From Hydractinia symbiolongicarpus (Eukaryota > Cnidaria > Hydrozoa > Anthoathecata > Hydractiniidae): DNA of 64,000 nt. Both the position numbers and the translations under genes were made by a program. Numbering within the stretch: the first letter of the stretch is position 1; each line of letters begins with the position of its first letter. The stretch is taken from NCBI RefSeq assembly GCF_029227915.1, contig NC_079876.1, positions 20,524,001-20,588,000 on the forward strand. Direction: 5' to 3'. Positions 49,449-62,800 of the stretch are shown in pieces. Under the pieces are notes generated by a model that was not told the origin of the DNA, made no database searches, and was given only the letters and a program-made list of their open reading frames with translations.

Positions 49449-52400
49449 CTAAAGACTGTTATATGGCCCTTTGCCACCTAACAAAGGTCCTACACGTAAA
49501 TCACGTGGTTCCACGAGCCTGCGCAGGTTACCATCGGTCTATTCCTTCCACTCTCAATGGACTACGACGTTTCAGGTCGCTTTCCATTGCGCCATGGTCT
49601 TACAACACTGTGAACTACGTGTAAAGGCTTCTGAAGACTGTTACATGGCCTGTTGCCGCCTAATAAAAGCCGTACACGTAAATCACGTGGTTCCACGAAC
49701 CTACGCAGTTTACCATCGGTCTATTCCTTCCAATCTCAATGGACTACGACGTCTCAAGACGTTTTCCGGAGCGCCGTGGTCTTACAGCACAGTGAACTAC
49801 ATGTAGAGTCCTCTTAGGGTTGTTATATGACCTTTTACCACCTAATAAAAGCCTTACACGGAATACACGTGGTTCCACGTACTTCCGCAGGTTAACCTCG
49901 GTCTATTCCTCCTACACTCAATTGGCTACGACGTCTCAAGTCCTTTTCCATCGTGCCATGATAGTACAACGCAGTGAACTATGTGTAGAGGCCTCCAAAG
50001 ACTGTTATATGGCCCCTTACCACCTAACAAAGGCCCTACACGTACATCACGTGGTTCCACGAACCTACGCAGTTTACCATCGGTCTATTCCTTCCAATCT
50101 CAATGGACTACGAGGTCTGAAGTCCTTTTTCGGCGCGCCGTGGTCTTACAGCACAGTGAATTACGTATAGAGACCTCTGAGGGTTGTTATATGACCTTCT
50201 ACCACCTAATAGAAGCGTTACACCTAAATCACGTGGTTCCACGTACTTCGGCAGGTTAACATCGGCGTATTCCTCCAACACTCAATGAACTACGGCGTCT
50301 CAAGTCCTTTTCCATCGTGCCATGATCTTACAACGCAGTGAACTACGTGTAAAGGCCTCTAACGACTGTTATACGGCTTCTTTCCTCCTAATGAAGACCT
50401 TACATCTATAACACGTTGTTCGACGTGTCTGCGCATGTTACCATCGGTCTATTCCATCCACTCTCCATGGAATTCGACGTCTCAAGTCGCTTTCCAACGC
50501 GCTATGGTCTTACAACACAGTGAACTATGTGTAGAGGCCTCTAAAGACTGTTTTATAGCCCTTTGCCACCTAACAAAAGCCCTACACGTAAATCACGTGG
50601 TTCCTCGTGCTTGCGCAGGTTACCATCGGACTATTTCTTGCTCTCTCAATGGACTGCGACGTCTCAAGTCCTTTTCCCGCGCGCCGTGGTCTTACAGCAC
50701 AGTGAACTACGTAGAAAGACCTCTTAGGGCTGTTATATGACCTTCTACCACCTAATAAAAGCCTTACACGTAAAACATGTGGTTCCATGTGTTAGCCCAG
50801 GTAAACATCGGTTTATTCCTTCTACACTCACTGGACTACGACGTTTCAAGTCGTTTTCCATCGCGCCATGGTCTTACAACGCAGTGAAATACGTGTAAAG
50901 GCCTTTAAGGACTGTTATATGGCCTTTTGCCGCCAAATAAAGGCCTTACACCTAAAACACGTGGTTCGACGTGCCTTAGCAGGTAACCATCGGTCTATTC
51001 CTACCACTCTCAATGGACTACGACGTCTTAAGACGCTTTCCATCGCGCCATGGTCTTACAACACAGTGAACTACGTGTAGAGTCCTCTTAGGGCTGTTAT
51101 ATGACCTTTTACCACCTAATAAAAGCCTTACACGTAATACACGTGGTTCCACGTACTTCCGCAGGTTAACATCGGTCTATTCCTTGCTCTCTCAATGGAC
51201 TGCGACGTCTCAAGTCCTTTTCCGGCGCGCCGTGGTCTTACAGCACAGTGAACTACGTATAAAGACCTCTTAGGGCTGTTATATGACCTTCTACCACCTA
51301 ATAAAAGCCTTACACGTAAAACATGTGGTTCCATGTGTTAGCCCAGGTAAACATCGGTCTATTCCTTCTACACTAACTGGACTACGACGTTTCAAGTCGT
51401 TTTCCATCGCGCCATGGTCTTACAACATAGTGAACTACGTGTACAGGCCTCTAAGAGCTGTTATATGACCTTTTACCACCTAATGAAGGCTTTACACGTA
51501 AATCACGTGGTTCTACGTGCCTGCGCAGGTTAGCATCGGTCTATTCCTTCTACAATCAATGGACTACGACGTCTGAAGTTATTTTCCATAGCGCCTCGGT
51601 CTATTCCTCCTACACTCAATGGACTACGACGTCTCAAGTCGATTTCCAACGCGCCATGGTCTTACAACGCAGTGAAATACGTGTAAAGGCTTATAAGGAC
51701 TGTTATATGGCCTCTTGCCCCCTAATAAAGGCCTTACACCTAAAACACGTGGTTCGACGTGTCTGCGCAGGTTACCATCGGTCTATTCCTTCTACACTAA
51801 CTGGACTACGACGTTTCAAGTCGTTTTCCATCGCGCCATGGTCTTACAACATAGTGAACTACGTGTACAGGCCTCTAAAGACTGTTATATGGCCCTTTGT
51901 CAACTAACAAAGGTCCTACACGTAAATCACGTGGTTCCACGTGCCTGCGCAGGTTAGCATCGGTCTGTTTCTTCTACACTCACTGGACTACGACGTCTCA
52001 AGACGCTTTACATCATGCCATGATCTTACAGCACAGTGAACTACGTGTAGAGGCCTCTAAGAGCTGTTATATGACCTTTTACCACCTAATGAAGGCTTTA
52101 CACGTAAATCACGTGGTTCTACGAGCCTGCGCAGGTTACCATCGGTCTATTCCTTCCACTCTCAATGGACTACGACGATTCAAGTCGCTTTCCATTGCGC
52201 CGTGGTCTTACAACACTGTGAACTACGTGTAAAGGCTTCTAAAGACTGTTATGTGACCTTCTGACGCCTAATAAAGGGTTTACACGTAAATCACGTGTTT
52301 CCACGTGCCTGAGCAGGTTAACATCGGTCTATTCCTCCTACACTCAATGGACTACGACGTCTCAAGTCCTTTTCCATCGTCCCATGATCTTACAACGCAG

Positions 52401-52867
52401 TGAACTACGTTTAGAGGCCTCTAAAGATTGTTATATGGCCTGTTGCCGCCTAATAAAGGCTTTACACGTAATTCACGTGGTTCGACGTGTCTACGCAGGT
52501 TACCATTCGTCTATTCCTTCTACACTTACTGGACTACGACGTTTCAAGTCGTTTTCCATCGCGCCATGGTCTTACAACGCAGTGAAATACGTGTAAAGGC
52601 CTCTAAGGACTGTTGTATGGCCTTCTGCCGCCTAATAAAGGCCTTACACCTAAAGCACGTGGTTCGACGTGTCTGCGCAGGTTACCATCGGTCTATTCCT
52701 TCCACTCTCAATGGACTACGAAGTCTCAAGTCGCTTTCCAACGCGCCATGGTCTTACAACATAGTGAACTACGTGTAGAGGCCTCTAAGGACTGTTATAT
52801 GGCCCTTTGCCAACTAACAAAGGCCCTACACGTAAATCACGTGGTTCCACGTGCCTGCGCAGGTTAG
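49449..52867 (+). repeat. EcoRI-marked plus partial-monomer modules, copy 6
   Basis: From 49,584 this matches 10,060-13,343 at a constant offset of 39,524. The EcoRI-marked monomer is near 50,465 and the 60-bp partial monomer at 51,536-51,595. A private GCGCGCCGTGG preceded by TTTTCC (about 50,680) and AACTACGTAGAAAGACC are shared only with the 58.7 kb copy. Confidence 0.9.
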
Positions 52868-55800
52868 CATCGGTCTACTCCTTCTACACTCAATGGACTA
52901 CGACGTCTGAAGTTATTTTCCATAGCGCCATGGTCTTACAACACAGTAAAATACGTGTAGAGGCCTCTAAAGTTTGTTACATGGCCTGTTGCCGCCTAAT
53001 AAAAGCCTCACACCTAAAACACGTGGTTCGACGTGTCTGCGCAGGTTACCATCGGTCTATTCCTTCTACACTCACTGGACTACGACGTTTCAAGTCGTTT
53101 TCCATCGCGCCATGGTCTTACAACGCCTTGAAATACGTGTAAAGGCCTCTAAGGACCGTTATATGGCCTTTTGCCACCTAATAAAGGCCTCACACCTAAA
53201 ACACGTCGTTCGACGTGTCTGCGCAGGTTACCATCGGTCTTTTCCTTCCACTCTCAATGGACTACGAGGTCTCAAGTCGCTTTACAACGCGCCATGGTCT
53301 TACAACATAGTGAACTACGTGTACAGGCCTCTAAAGACTGTTATATGGCCCTTTGTCAACTAACAAAGGTCCTACACGTAAATCACGTGGTTCCACGTGC
53401 CTGCGCAGGTTAGCATCGGTCTATTCCTTCTACACTCACTGGACTACGACGTCTCAAGACGCTTTGCATCATGCCATGGTCTTACAGCACAGTAAACTAC
53501 GTGTAGAGGCCTCTAAGGACTGTTATATGACATTTTACCACCTAATAAAAGCCTTACACGTAAATCACGTGGTTCCACGTACTTCCGCAGGTTAACATCG
53601 GTCTATTATTCCTTGTACACTTAATGGGCTACGACGTCTCAAGTCTTTTTTCATCGTGCCATGGTCTTACAACGCAGTGAAATACGTGTAAAGGCCTCTA
53701 AGGACTGTTATATGGCGTTTTGCCGCCTAGTAAAGGCCTTACACGTAATTCACGTGGTTCGACGTGTCTGCGCAGGTAACCATCGGTCTATTCCTACCAC
53801 TCTCAATGGACTACGACATCTCAAGTCGTTTTCCATCGCGCCATGGTCTTACAACGCAGTGAAATACGTGTAAAGGCTTATAAGGACTGTTATATGGCCT
53901 TTTTGCCGCCTAATAAAGGCCTTACACCTAAAACACGTTGTTCGACGTGTCTGCGCAGGTTACCATCGGTCTATTCCTTCCACTCTCAATGGACTACGAC
54001 GTCTCAAGTCGATTTTCAACGCGTCATGGTCTTACAACATAGTGAACTACGTGTAGAGGCCTCTAAAGACTGTTAGATGGCCTTTTGACGTCTAGTAAAG
54101 GGTTTACACGTAAATCACGTGGTTCCACGTGCCTGCGCAGGTTAGCATCGGTCTATTCCTTCTACACTCACTGAACTACGACGTTTTAGGTCGTTTTCCA
54201 TCGCGCCATGGTCTTACAACGCAGTGAAATACGTGTAAAGGCTTATAAGGACTGTTATATGGCCTTTTGCCGCCTAATAAAGGCCTTACACCTAAAACAC
54301 GTGGTTCGACGTGTCTGCGCAGGTTAGCATCGGTCTATTCCTTCTACACTCAATGGACTACGACGTCTGAAGTTATTTTCCATAGCGCCATGGTCTTACA
54401 ACACAGTCAAATACGTGTAGAGGCCTCTAAAGACTGTTATGTGACCTTCTGACGCTTAATAAAGGGTTTACACGTAATTCACGTGGTTCGACGTGTCTGC
54501 GCAGGTTACCATCGGTCTATTCCTACCACTTTCAATGGACTACGACGTCTTAAGTCGATTTCCAACGCGCCATGGTCTTACAACATAGTGAACTACGTGT
54601 AGAGGCCTCTAAAGACTGTTATATGGCCCTTTGCCAACTAACAAAGGCCCTACACGTAAATCACGTGGTTTGACGTGCCTGCGCAGGTTAGCATCGGTCT
54701 ATTCCTTCTACACTCACTGGACTACGACGTTTCAAGTCGTTTTCCATCGTGCCATGGTCTTACAACGCAGTGAAATACGTGTAAAGGCTTATTTGGACTG
54801 TTATATGGCCTTTTGCCGCCTAATAAAGGCCCTACACGTAAATCACGTGGTTCCTCGTGCCTGCGCAGGTTAGCATCGGTCTACTCCTTCTACACTCATT
54901 GGACTACGACGTTTCAAGTCGTTTTCCATCGCGCCATGGTCTTACAACACTGTGAACTACGTGTAAAGGATTCTGTACACTGTTATATGACCTTCTGACG
55001 CATAATAAAAGCTTTACACGTAAATCACGTGTTTACACGTGCCTGAGCAGGTTAACTTCGGTCTATTCCTTCTACACTCAATGGACTACGACGTCTGAAG
55101 TTATTTTCCATAGCGCCATGGTCTTACAACACAGTAAAATACGTGTAGAGGCCTCTAAAGTTTGTTACATGGCCTGTTGCCGCCTAATAAAAGCCTCACA
55201 CCTAAAACACGTGGTTCGACGTGTCTGCGCAGGTTACCATCGGTCTATTCCTTCTACACTCACTGGACTACGACGTTTCAAGTCGTTTTCCATCGCGCCA
55301 TGGTCTTACAACGCCTTGAAATACGTGTAAAGGCCTCTAAGGACCGTTATATGGCCTTTTGCCACCTAATAAAGGCCTCACACCTAAAACACGTCGTTCG
55401 ACGTGTCTGCGCAGGTTACCATCGGTCTTTTCCTTCCACTCTCAATGGACTACGAGGTCTCAAGTCGCTTTACAACGCGCCATGGTCTTACAACATAGTG
55501 AACTACGTGTACAGGCCTCTAAAGACTGTTATATGGCCCTTTGTCAACTAACAAAGGTCCTACACGTAAATCACGTGGTTCCACGTGCCTGCGCAGGTTA
55601 GCATCGGTCTATTCCTTCTACACTCACTGGACTACGACGTCTCAAGACGCTTTGCATCATGCCATGGTCTTACAGCACAGTGAACTACGTGTAGAGGCCT
55701 CTAAGGACTGTTATATGACATTTTACCACCTAATAAAAGCCTTACACGTAAATCACGTGGTTCCACGTACTTCCGCAGGTTAACATCGGTCTATTATTCC

Positions 55801-56413
55801 TTGTACACTTAATGGGCTACGACGTCTCAAGTCTTTTTCCATCGTGCCATGGTCTTACAACGCAGTGAAATACGTGTAAAGGCCTCTAAGGACTGTTATA
55901 TGGCGTTTTGCCGCCTAGTAAAGGCCTTACACGTAATTCACGTGGTTCGACGTGTCTGCGCAGGTAACCATCGGTCTATTCCTACCACTCTCAATGGACT
56001 ACGACATCTCAAGTCGTTTTCCATCGCGCCATGGTCTTACAACGCAGTGAAATACGTGTAAAGGCTTATAAGGACTGTTATATGGCCTTTTTGCCGCCTA
56101 ATAAAGGCCTTACACCTAAAACACGTTGTTCGACGTGTCTGCGCAGGTTACCATCGGTCTATTCCTTCCACTCTCAATGGACTACGACGTCTCAAGTCGA
56201 TTTTCAACGCGTCATGGTCTTACAACATAGTGAACTACGTGTAGAGGCCTCTAAAGACTGTTAGATGGCCTTTTGACGTCTAGTAAAGGGTTTACACGTA
56301 AATCACGTGGTTCCACGTGCCTGCGCAGGTTAGCATCGGTCTACTCCTTCTACACTCACTGAACTACGACGTTTTAGGTCGTTTTCCATCGCGCCATGGT
56401 CTTACAACGCAGT
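52868..56413 (+). repeat. Higher-order unit at 2,188-bp offset
   Basis: From about 52.9 kb the monomers match those at 55.1 kb onward, offset 2,188 (12 x 182 + 4). Both carry the TTA insertion (53,606 and 55,796) and the extra T. This is the same lineage as the 2,794- and 2,552-bp units, further shortened by whole monomers. GGCTTATTTGGACTG recurs at 54.79 kb. Confidence 0.88.
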
Positions 56414-56440
56414 GTCTGCGCAGGTTACCATCGGTCTATT
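56400..56440 (+). other. 87-bp deletion junction making a 95-bp monomer
   Basis: TTACAACGCAGTG joins TCTGCGCAGG directly. Successive TCGGTCTATTCC landmarks are at 56,336 and 56,431, only 95 bp apart. GTG microhomology at the joint is consistent with slippage or microhomology repair. The AATAAA, E-box and AGGCCT elements are all removed. I see this event only once. Confidence 0.9.
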
Positions 56441-56889
56441 CCTTCCACTCTCAATGGACTACGAGGTCTCAAGTCGCTTTACAACGCGCCATGGTCTTAC
56501 AACATAGTGAACTACGTGTACAGGCCTCTAAAGACTGTTATATGGCCCTTTGTCAACTAACAAAGGTCCTACACGTAAATCACGTGGTTCCACGTGCCTG
56601 CGCAGGTTAGCATCGGTCTATTCCTTCTACACTCACTGGACTACAACGTCTCAAGACGCTTTACATCATGCCATGGTCTTACAGCACAGTGAACTACGTG
56701 TAGAGGCCTCTAAGAGCTGTTATATGACCTTTTACCACCTAATGAAGGCTTTACACGTAAATCACGTGGTTCCACGTACTTCCTCAGGTTAACATTGGTC
56801 TATTCCTTCTACACTCAATAGACTACGACGTTTCAAGACATTTTCCATCGCGCCATGGCCTTACAGCACTGTAAACTACGTGTAGAGGC
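56414..56889 (+). repeat. Monomers bridging to the second large-block copy
   Basis: These resemble the 41.4-41.8 and 12.3-12.6 kb monomers (TTTGTCAACTAAC, TACATCATGCC), then monomers like 1.35 and 3.55 kb (CAATAGACTACGACG, GGCCTTACAGCACTG). The variants CTTCCTCAGG and ACATTGGTC are private to this stretch. Confidence 0.7.
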
Positions 56890-59800
56890 CTCTAAAGACT
56901 GTTAGATGGCCTTTTTACGTCTAGTAAAGGCTTTACACGTAAATCACGTGGTTCCACGTGCCTGCACAGGTTAGCATCGGTCTATTCCTTCTACACTCAC
57001 TAAACTACGACGTTTTAAGTCGTTTTCCATCGCGCCATGGTCTTACAACACAGTGAAATACGTGTAAAGGCTTATAAGGACTGTTATATGGCCTTTTGCC
57101 GCCTAATAAAGCCTCACACCTAAAACACGTGGTTCGACGTGTCTGCGCAGGTTACCATCGGTCTATTCCTTCTAGACTCACTTGACTACGACGTTTCAAG
57201 TCGTTTTCCATCGCGCCATGGTCTTATAACGCAGTGAAATACGTGTAAAGGCTTATAAGGACTGTTATATGGCCTCTTGCCCCCTAATAAAGGCCTTACA
57301 CCTAAAACACGTGGTTCGACGTGTCTGCGCAGGTTACCATCGGTCTATTCCTTCTACACTAACTGGACTACGACGTTTCAAGTCGTTTTCCATCGCGCCA
57401 TGGTCTTACAACATAGTGAACTACCTGTAGAGGCTTCTAAGGCCTGGTATATGACCTTTTACCACCTAATAAAAGCGTTACACGTAAAACATGTGGTTCC
57501 ATGTGTTAGCCCAGGTAAAAATCAGCCTATTCCTTCTACACTCACTGGACTATGACGTTTTAAGTCGTTTTCCATCGCGCCATGGTCTTACAACGCAGTG
57601 AAATACGTGTAAAGGCTTATAAGGACTGTTATATGGCCTTTTGCCGCCTTATAAAGGTCTTACACCTAAAACATGTGGTTCGACGTGTCTGCGCAGGTTA
57701 CCATCGGTCTATTCCTTCCACTCTCAATGGACTACGACGTCTCAAGTCGATTTCCAACGCGCCATGGTCTTACAACATAGTGAACTACGTGTAGAGGCCT
57801 CTAAAGACTGTTATATGGCCCTTTGCCACCTAACAAAGGTCCTACACGTAAATCACGTGGTTCCACGAGCCTGCGCAGGTTACCATCGGTCTATTCCTTC
57901 CACTCTCAATGGACTACGACGTTTCAGGTCGCTTTCCATTGCGCCATGGTCTTACAACACTGTGAACTACGTGTAAAGGCTTCTGAAGACTGTTACATGG
58001 CCTGTTGCCGCCTAATAAAAGCCGTACACGTAAATCACGTGGTTCCACGAACCTACGCAGTTTACCATCGGTCTATTCCTTCCAATCTCAATGGACTACG
58101 AGGTCTGAAGTCCTTTTTCGGCGCGCCGTGGTCTTACAGCACAGTGAATTACGTATAGAGACCTCTGAGGGTTGTTATATGACCTTCTACCACCTAATAG
58201 AAGCGTTACACCTAAATCACGTGGTTCCACGTACTTCGGCAGGTTAACATCGGCGTATTCCTCCAACACTCAATGAACTACGGCGTCTCAAGTCCTTTTC
58301 CATCGTGCCATGATCTTACAACGCAGTGAACTACGTGTAAAGGCCTCTAACGACTGTTATACGGCTTCTTTCCTCCTAATGAAGACCTTACATCTATAAC
58401 ACGTTGTTCGACGTGTCTGTGCATGTTACCATCGGTCTATTCCATCCACTCTCCATGGAATTCGACGTCTCAAGTCGCTTTCCAACGCGCTATGGTCTTA
58501 CAACACAGTGAACTATATGTAGAGGCCTCTAAAGACTGTTTTATAGCCCTTTGCCACCTAACAAAAGCCCTACACGTAAATCACGTGGTTCCTCGTGCTT
58601 GCGCAGGTTACCATCGGACTATTTCTTGCTCTCTCAATGGACTGCGACGTCTCAAGTCCTTTTCCCGCGCGCCGTGGTCTTACAGCACAGTGAACTACGT
58701 AGAAAGACCTCTTAGGGCTGTTATATGACCTTCTACCACCTAATAAAAGCCTTACACGTAAAACATGTGGTTCCATGTGTTAGCCCAGGTAAACATCGGT
58801 TTATTCCTTCTACACTCACTGGACTACGACGTTTCAAGTCGTTTTCCATCGCGCCATGGTCTTACAACGCAGTGAAATACGTGTAAAGGCCTTTAAGGAC
58901 TGTTATATGGCCTTTTGCCGCCAAATAAAGGCCTTACACCTAAAACACGTGGTTCGACGTGCCTTAGCAGGTAACCATCGGTCTATTCCTACCACTCTCA
59001 ATGGACTACGACGTCTTAAGACGCTTTCCATCGCGCCATGGTCTTACAACACAGTGAACTACGTGTAAAGTCCTCTTAGGGCTGTTATATGACCTTTTAC
59101 CACCTAATAAAAGCCTTACACGTAATACACGTGGTTCCACGTACTTCCGCAGGTTAACATCGGTCTATTCCTTGCTCTCTCAATGGACTGCGACGTCTCA
59201 AGTCCTTTTCCGGCGCGCCGTGGTCTTACAGCACAGTGAACTACGTATAAAGACCTCTTAGGGCTGTTATATGACCTTCTACCACCTAATAAAAGCCTTA
59301 CACGTAAAACATGTGGTTCCATGTGTTAGCCCAGGTAAACATCGGTCTATTCCTTCTACACTAACTGGACTACGACGTTTCAAGTCGTTTTCCATCGCGC
59401 CATGGTCTTACAACATAGTGAACTACGTGTACAGGCCTCTAAGAGCTGTTATATGACCTTTTACCACCTAATGAAGGCTTTACACGTAAATCACGTGGTT
59501 CTACGTGCCTGCGCAGGTTAGCATCGGTCTATTCCTTCTACAATCAATGGACTACGACGTCTGAAGTTATTTTCCATAGCGCCTCGGTCTATTCCTCCTA
59601 CACTCAATGGACTACGACGTCTCAAGTCGATTTCCAACGCGCCATGGTCTTACAACGCAGTGAAATACGTGTAAAGGCTTATAAGGACTGTTATATGGCC
59701 TCTTGCCCCCTAATAAAGGCCTTACACCTAAAACACGTGGTTCGACGTGTCTGCGCAGGTTACCATCGGTCTATTCCTTCTACACTAACTGGACTACGAC

Positions 59801-62800
59801 GTTTCAAGTCGTTTTCCATCGCGCCATGGTCTTACAACATAGTGAACTACGTGTACAGGCCTCTAAAGACTGTTATATGGCCCTTTGTCAACTAACAAAG
59901 GTCCTACACGTAAATCACGTGGTTCCACGTGCCTGCGCAGGTTAGCATCGGTCTATTTCTTCTACACTCACTGGACTACGACGTCTCAAGACGCTTTACA
60001 TCATGCCATGATCTTACAGCACAGTGAACTACGTGTAGAGGCCTCTAAGAGCTGTTATATGACCTTTTACCACCTAATGAAGGCTTTACACGTAAATCAC
60101 GTGGTTCTACGAGCCTGCGCAGGTTACCATCGGTCTATTCCTTCCACTCTCAATGGACTACGACGATTCAAGTCGCTTTCCATTGCGCCGTGGTCTTACA
60201 ACACTGTGAACTACGTGTAAAGGCTTCTGAAGACTGTTATGTGACCTTCTGACGTCTAATAAAGGGTTTACACGTAAATCACGTGTTTCCACGTGCCTGA
60301 GCAGGTTAACATCGGTCTATTCCTCCTACACTCAATGGACTACGACGTCTCAAGTCCTTTTCCATCGTCCCATGATCTTACAACGCAGTGAACTACGTTT
60401 AGAGGCCTCTAAAGATTGTTATATGGCCTGTTGCCGCCTAATAAAGGCTTTACACGTAATTCACGTGGTTCGACGTGTCTACGCAGGTTACCATTCGTCT
60501 ATTCCTTCTACACTTACTGGACTACGACGTTTCAAGTCGTTTTCCATCGCGCCATGGTCTTACAACGCAGTGAAATACGTGTAAAGGCCTCTAAGGACTG
60601 TTGTATGGCCTTCTGCCGCCTAATAAAGGCCTTACACCTAAAGCACGTGGTTCGACGTGTCTGCGCAGGTTACCATCGGTCTATTCCTTCCACTCTCAAT
60701 GGACTACGAAGTCTCAAGTCGCTTTCCAACGCGCCATGGTCTTACAACATAGTGAACTACGTGTAGAGGCCTCTAAGGACTGTTATATGGCCCTTTGCCA
60801 ACTAACAAAGGCCCTACACGTAAATCACGTGGTTCCACGTGCCTGCGCAGGTTAGCATCGGTCTACTCCTTCTACACTCAATGGACTACGACGTCTGAAG
60901 TTATTTTCCATAGCGCCATGGTCTTACAACACAGTAAAATACGTGTAGAGGCCTCTAAAGTTTGTTACATGGCCTGTTGCCGCCTAATAAAAGCCTCACA
61001 CCTAAAACACGTGGTTCGACGTGTCTGCGCAGGTTACCATCGGTCTATTCCTTCTACACTCACTGGACTACGACGTTTCAAGTCGTTTTCCATCGCGCCA
61101 TGGTCTTACAACGCCTTGAAATACGTGTAAAGGCCTCTAAGGACCGTTATATGGCCTTTTGCCACCTAATAAAGGCCTCACACCTAAAACACGTCGTTCG
61201 ACGTGTCTGCGCAGGTTACCATCGGTCTTTTCCTTCCACTCTCAATGGACTACGAGGTCTCAAGTCGCTTTACAACGCGCCATGGTCTTACAACATAGTG
61301 AACTACGTGTACAGGCCTCTAAAGACTGTTATATGGCCCTTTGTCAACTAACAAAGGTCCTACACGTAAATCACGTGGTTCCACGTGCCTGCGCAGGTTA
61401 GCATCGGTCTATTCCTTCTACACTCACTGGACTACGACGTCTCAAGACGCTTTGCATCATGCCATGGTCTTACAGCACAGTAAACTACGTGTAGAGGCCT
61501 CTAAGGACTGTTATATGACATTTTACCACCTAATAAAAGCCTTACACGTAAATCACGTGGTTCCACGTACTTCCGCAGGTTAACATCGGTCTATTATTCC
61601 TTGTACACTTAATGGGCTACGACGTCTCAAGTCTTTTTCCATCGTGCCATGGTCTTACAACGCAGTGAAATACGTGTAAAGGCCTCTAAGGACTGTTATA
61701 TGGCGTTTTGCCGCCTAGTAAAGGCCTTACACGTAATTCACGTGATTCGACGTGTCTGCGCAGGTAACCATCGGTCTATTCCTACCACTCTCAATGGACT
61801 ACGACATCTCAAGTCGTTTTCCATCGCGCCATGGTCTTACAACGCAGTGAAATACGTGTAAAGGCTTATAAGGACTGTTATATGGCCTTTTTGCCGCCTA
61901 ATAAAGGCCTTACACCTAAAACACGTTGTTCGACGTGTCTGCGCAGGTTACCATCGGTCTATTCCTTCCACTCTCAATGGACTACGACGTCTCAAGTCGA
62001 TTTTCAACGCGTCATGGTCTTACAACATAGTGAACTACGTGTAGAGGCCTCTAAAGACTGTTAGATGGCCTTTTGACGTCTAGTAAAGGGTTTACACGTA
62101 AATCACGTGGTTCCACGTGCCTGCGCAGGTTAGCATCGGTCTATTCCTTCTACACTCACTGAACTACGACGTTTTAGGTCGTTTTCCATCGCGCCATGGT
62201 CTTACAACGCAGTGAAATACGTGTAAAGGCTTATAAGGACTGTTATATGGCCTTTTGCCGCCTAATAAAGGCCTTACACCTAAAACACGTGGTTCGACGT
62301 GTCTGCGCAGGTTAGCATCGGTCTATTCCTTCTACACTCAATGGACTACGACGTCTGAAGTTATTTTCCATAGCGCCATGGTCTTACAACACAGTCAAAT
62401 ACGTGTAGAGGCCTCTAAAGACTGTTATGTGACCTTCTGACGCTTAATAAAGGGTTTACACGTAATTCACGTGGTTCGACGTGTCTGCGCAGGTTACCAT
62501 CGGTCTATTCCTACCACTTTCAATGGACTACGACGTCTTAAGTCGATTTCCAACGCGCCATGGTCTTACAACATAGTGAACTACGTGTAGAGGCCTCTAA
62601 AGACTGTTATATGGCCCTTTGCCAACTAACAAAGGCCCTACACGTAAATCACGTGGTTTGACGTGCCTGCGCAGGTTAGCATCGGTCTATTCCTTCTACA
62701 CTCACTGGACTACGACGTTTCAAGTCGTTTTCCATCGTGCCATGGTCTTACAACGCAGTGAAATACGTGTAAAGGCTTATAAGGACTGTTATATGGCCTT
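56890..62800 (+). repeat. Second copy of the 48.5-54.8 kb block
   Basis: This matches from 48,538 at offset 8,352 until about 58,090, then at offset 7,988 to about 62,780. The 364-bp change is an exact two-monomer loss at the CCAATCTCAATGGACTACG repeat. It includes the EcoRI-marked monomer (58,450), the 60-bp partial monomer (59,524-59,583) and the TTA insertion (61,596). Differences from the first copy are scattered single bases, such as ACGTGATTCGACG at 61,741. Confidence 0.92.
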
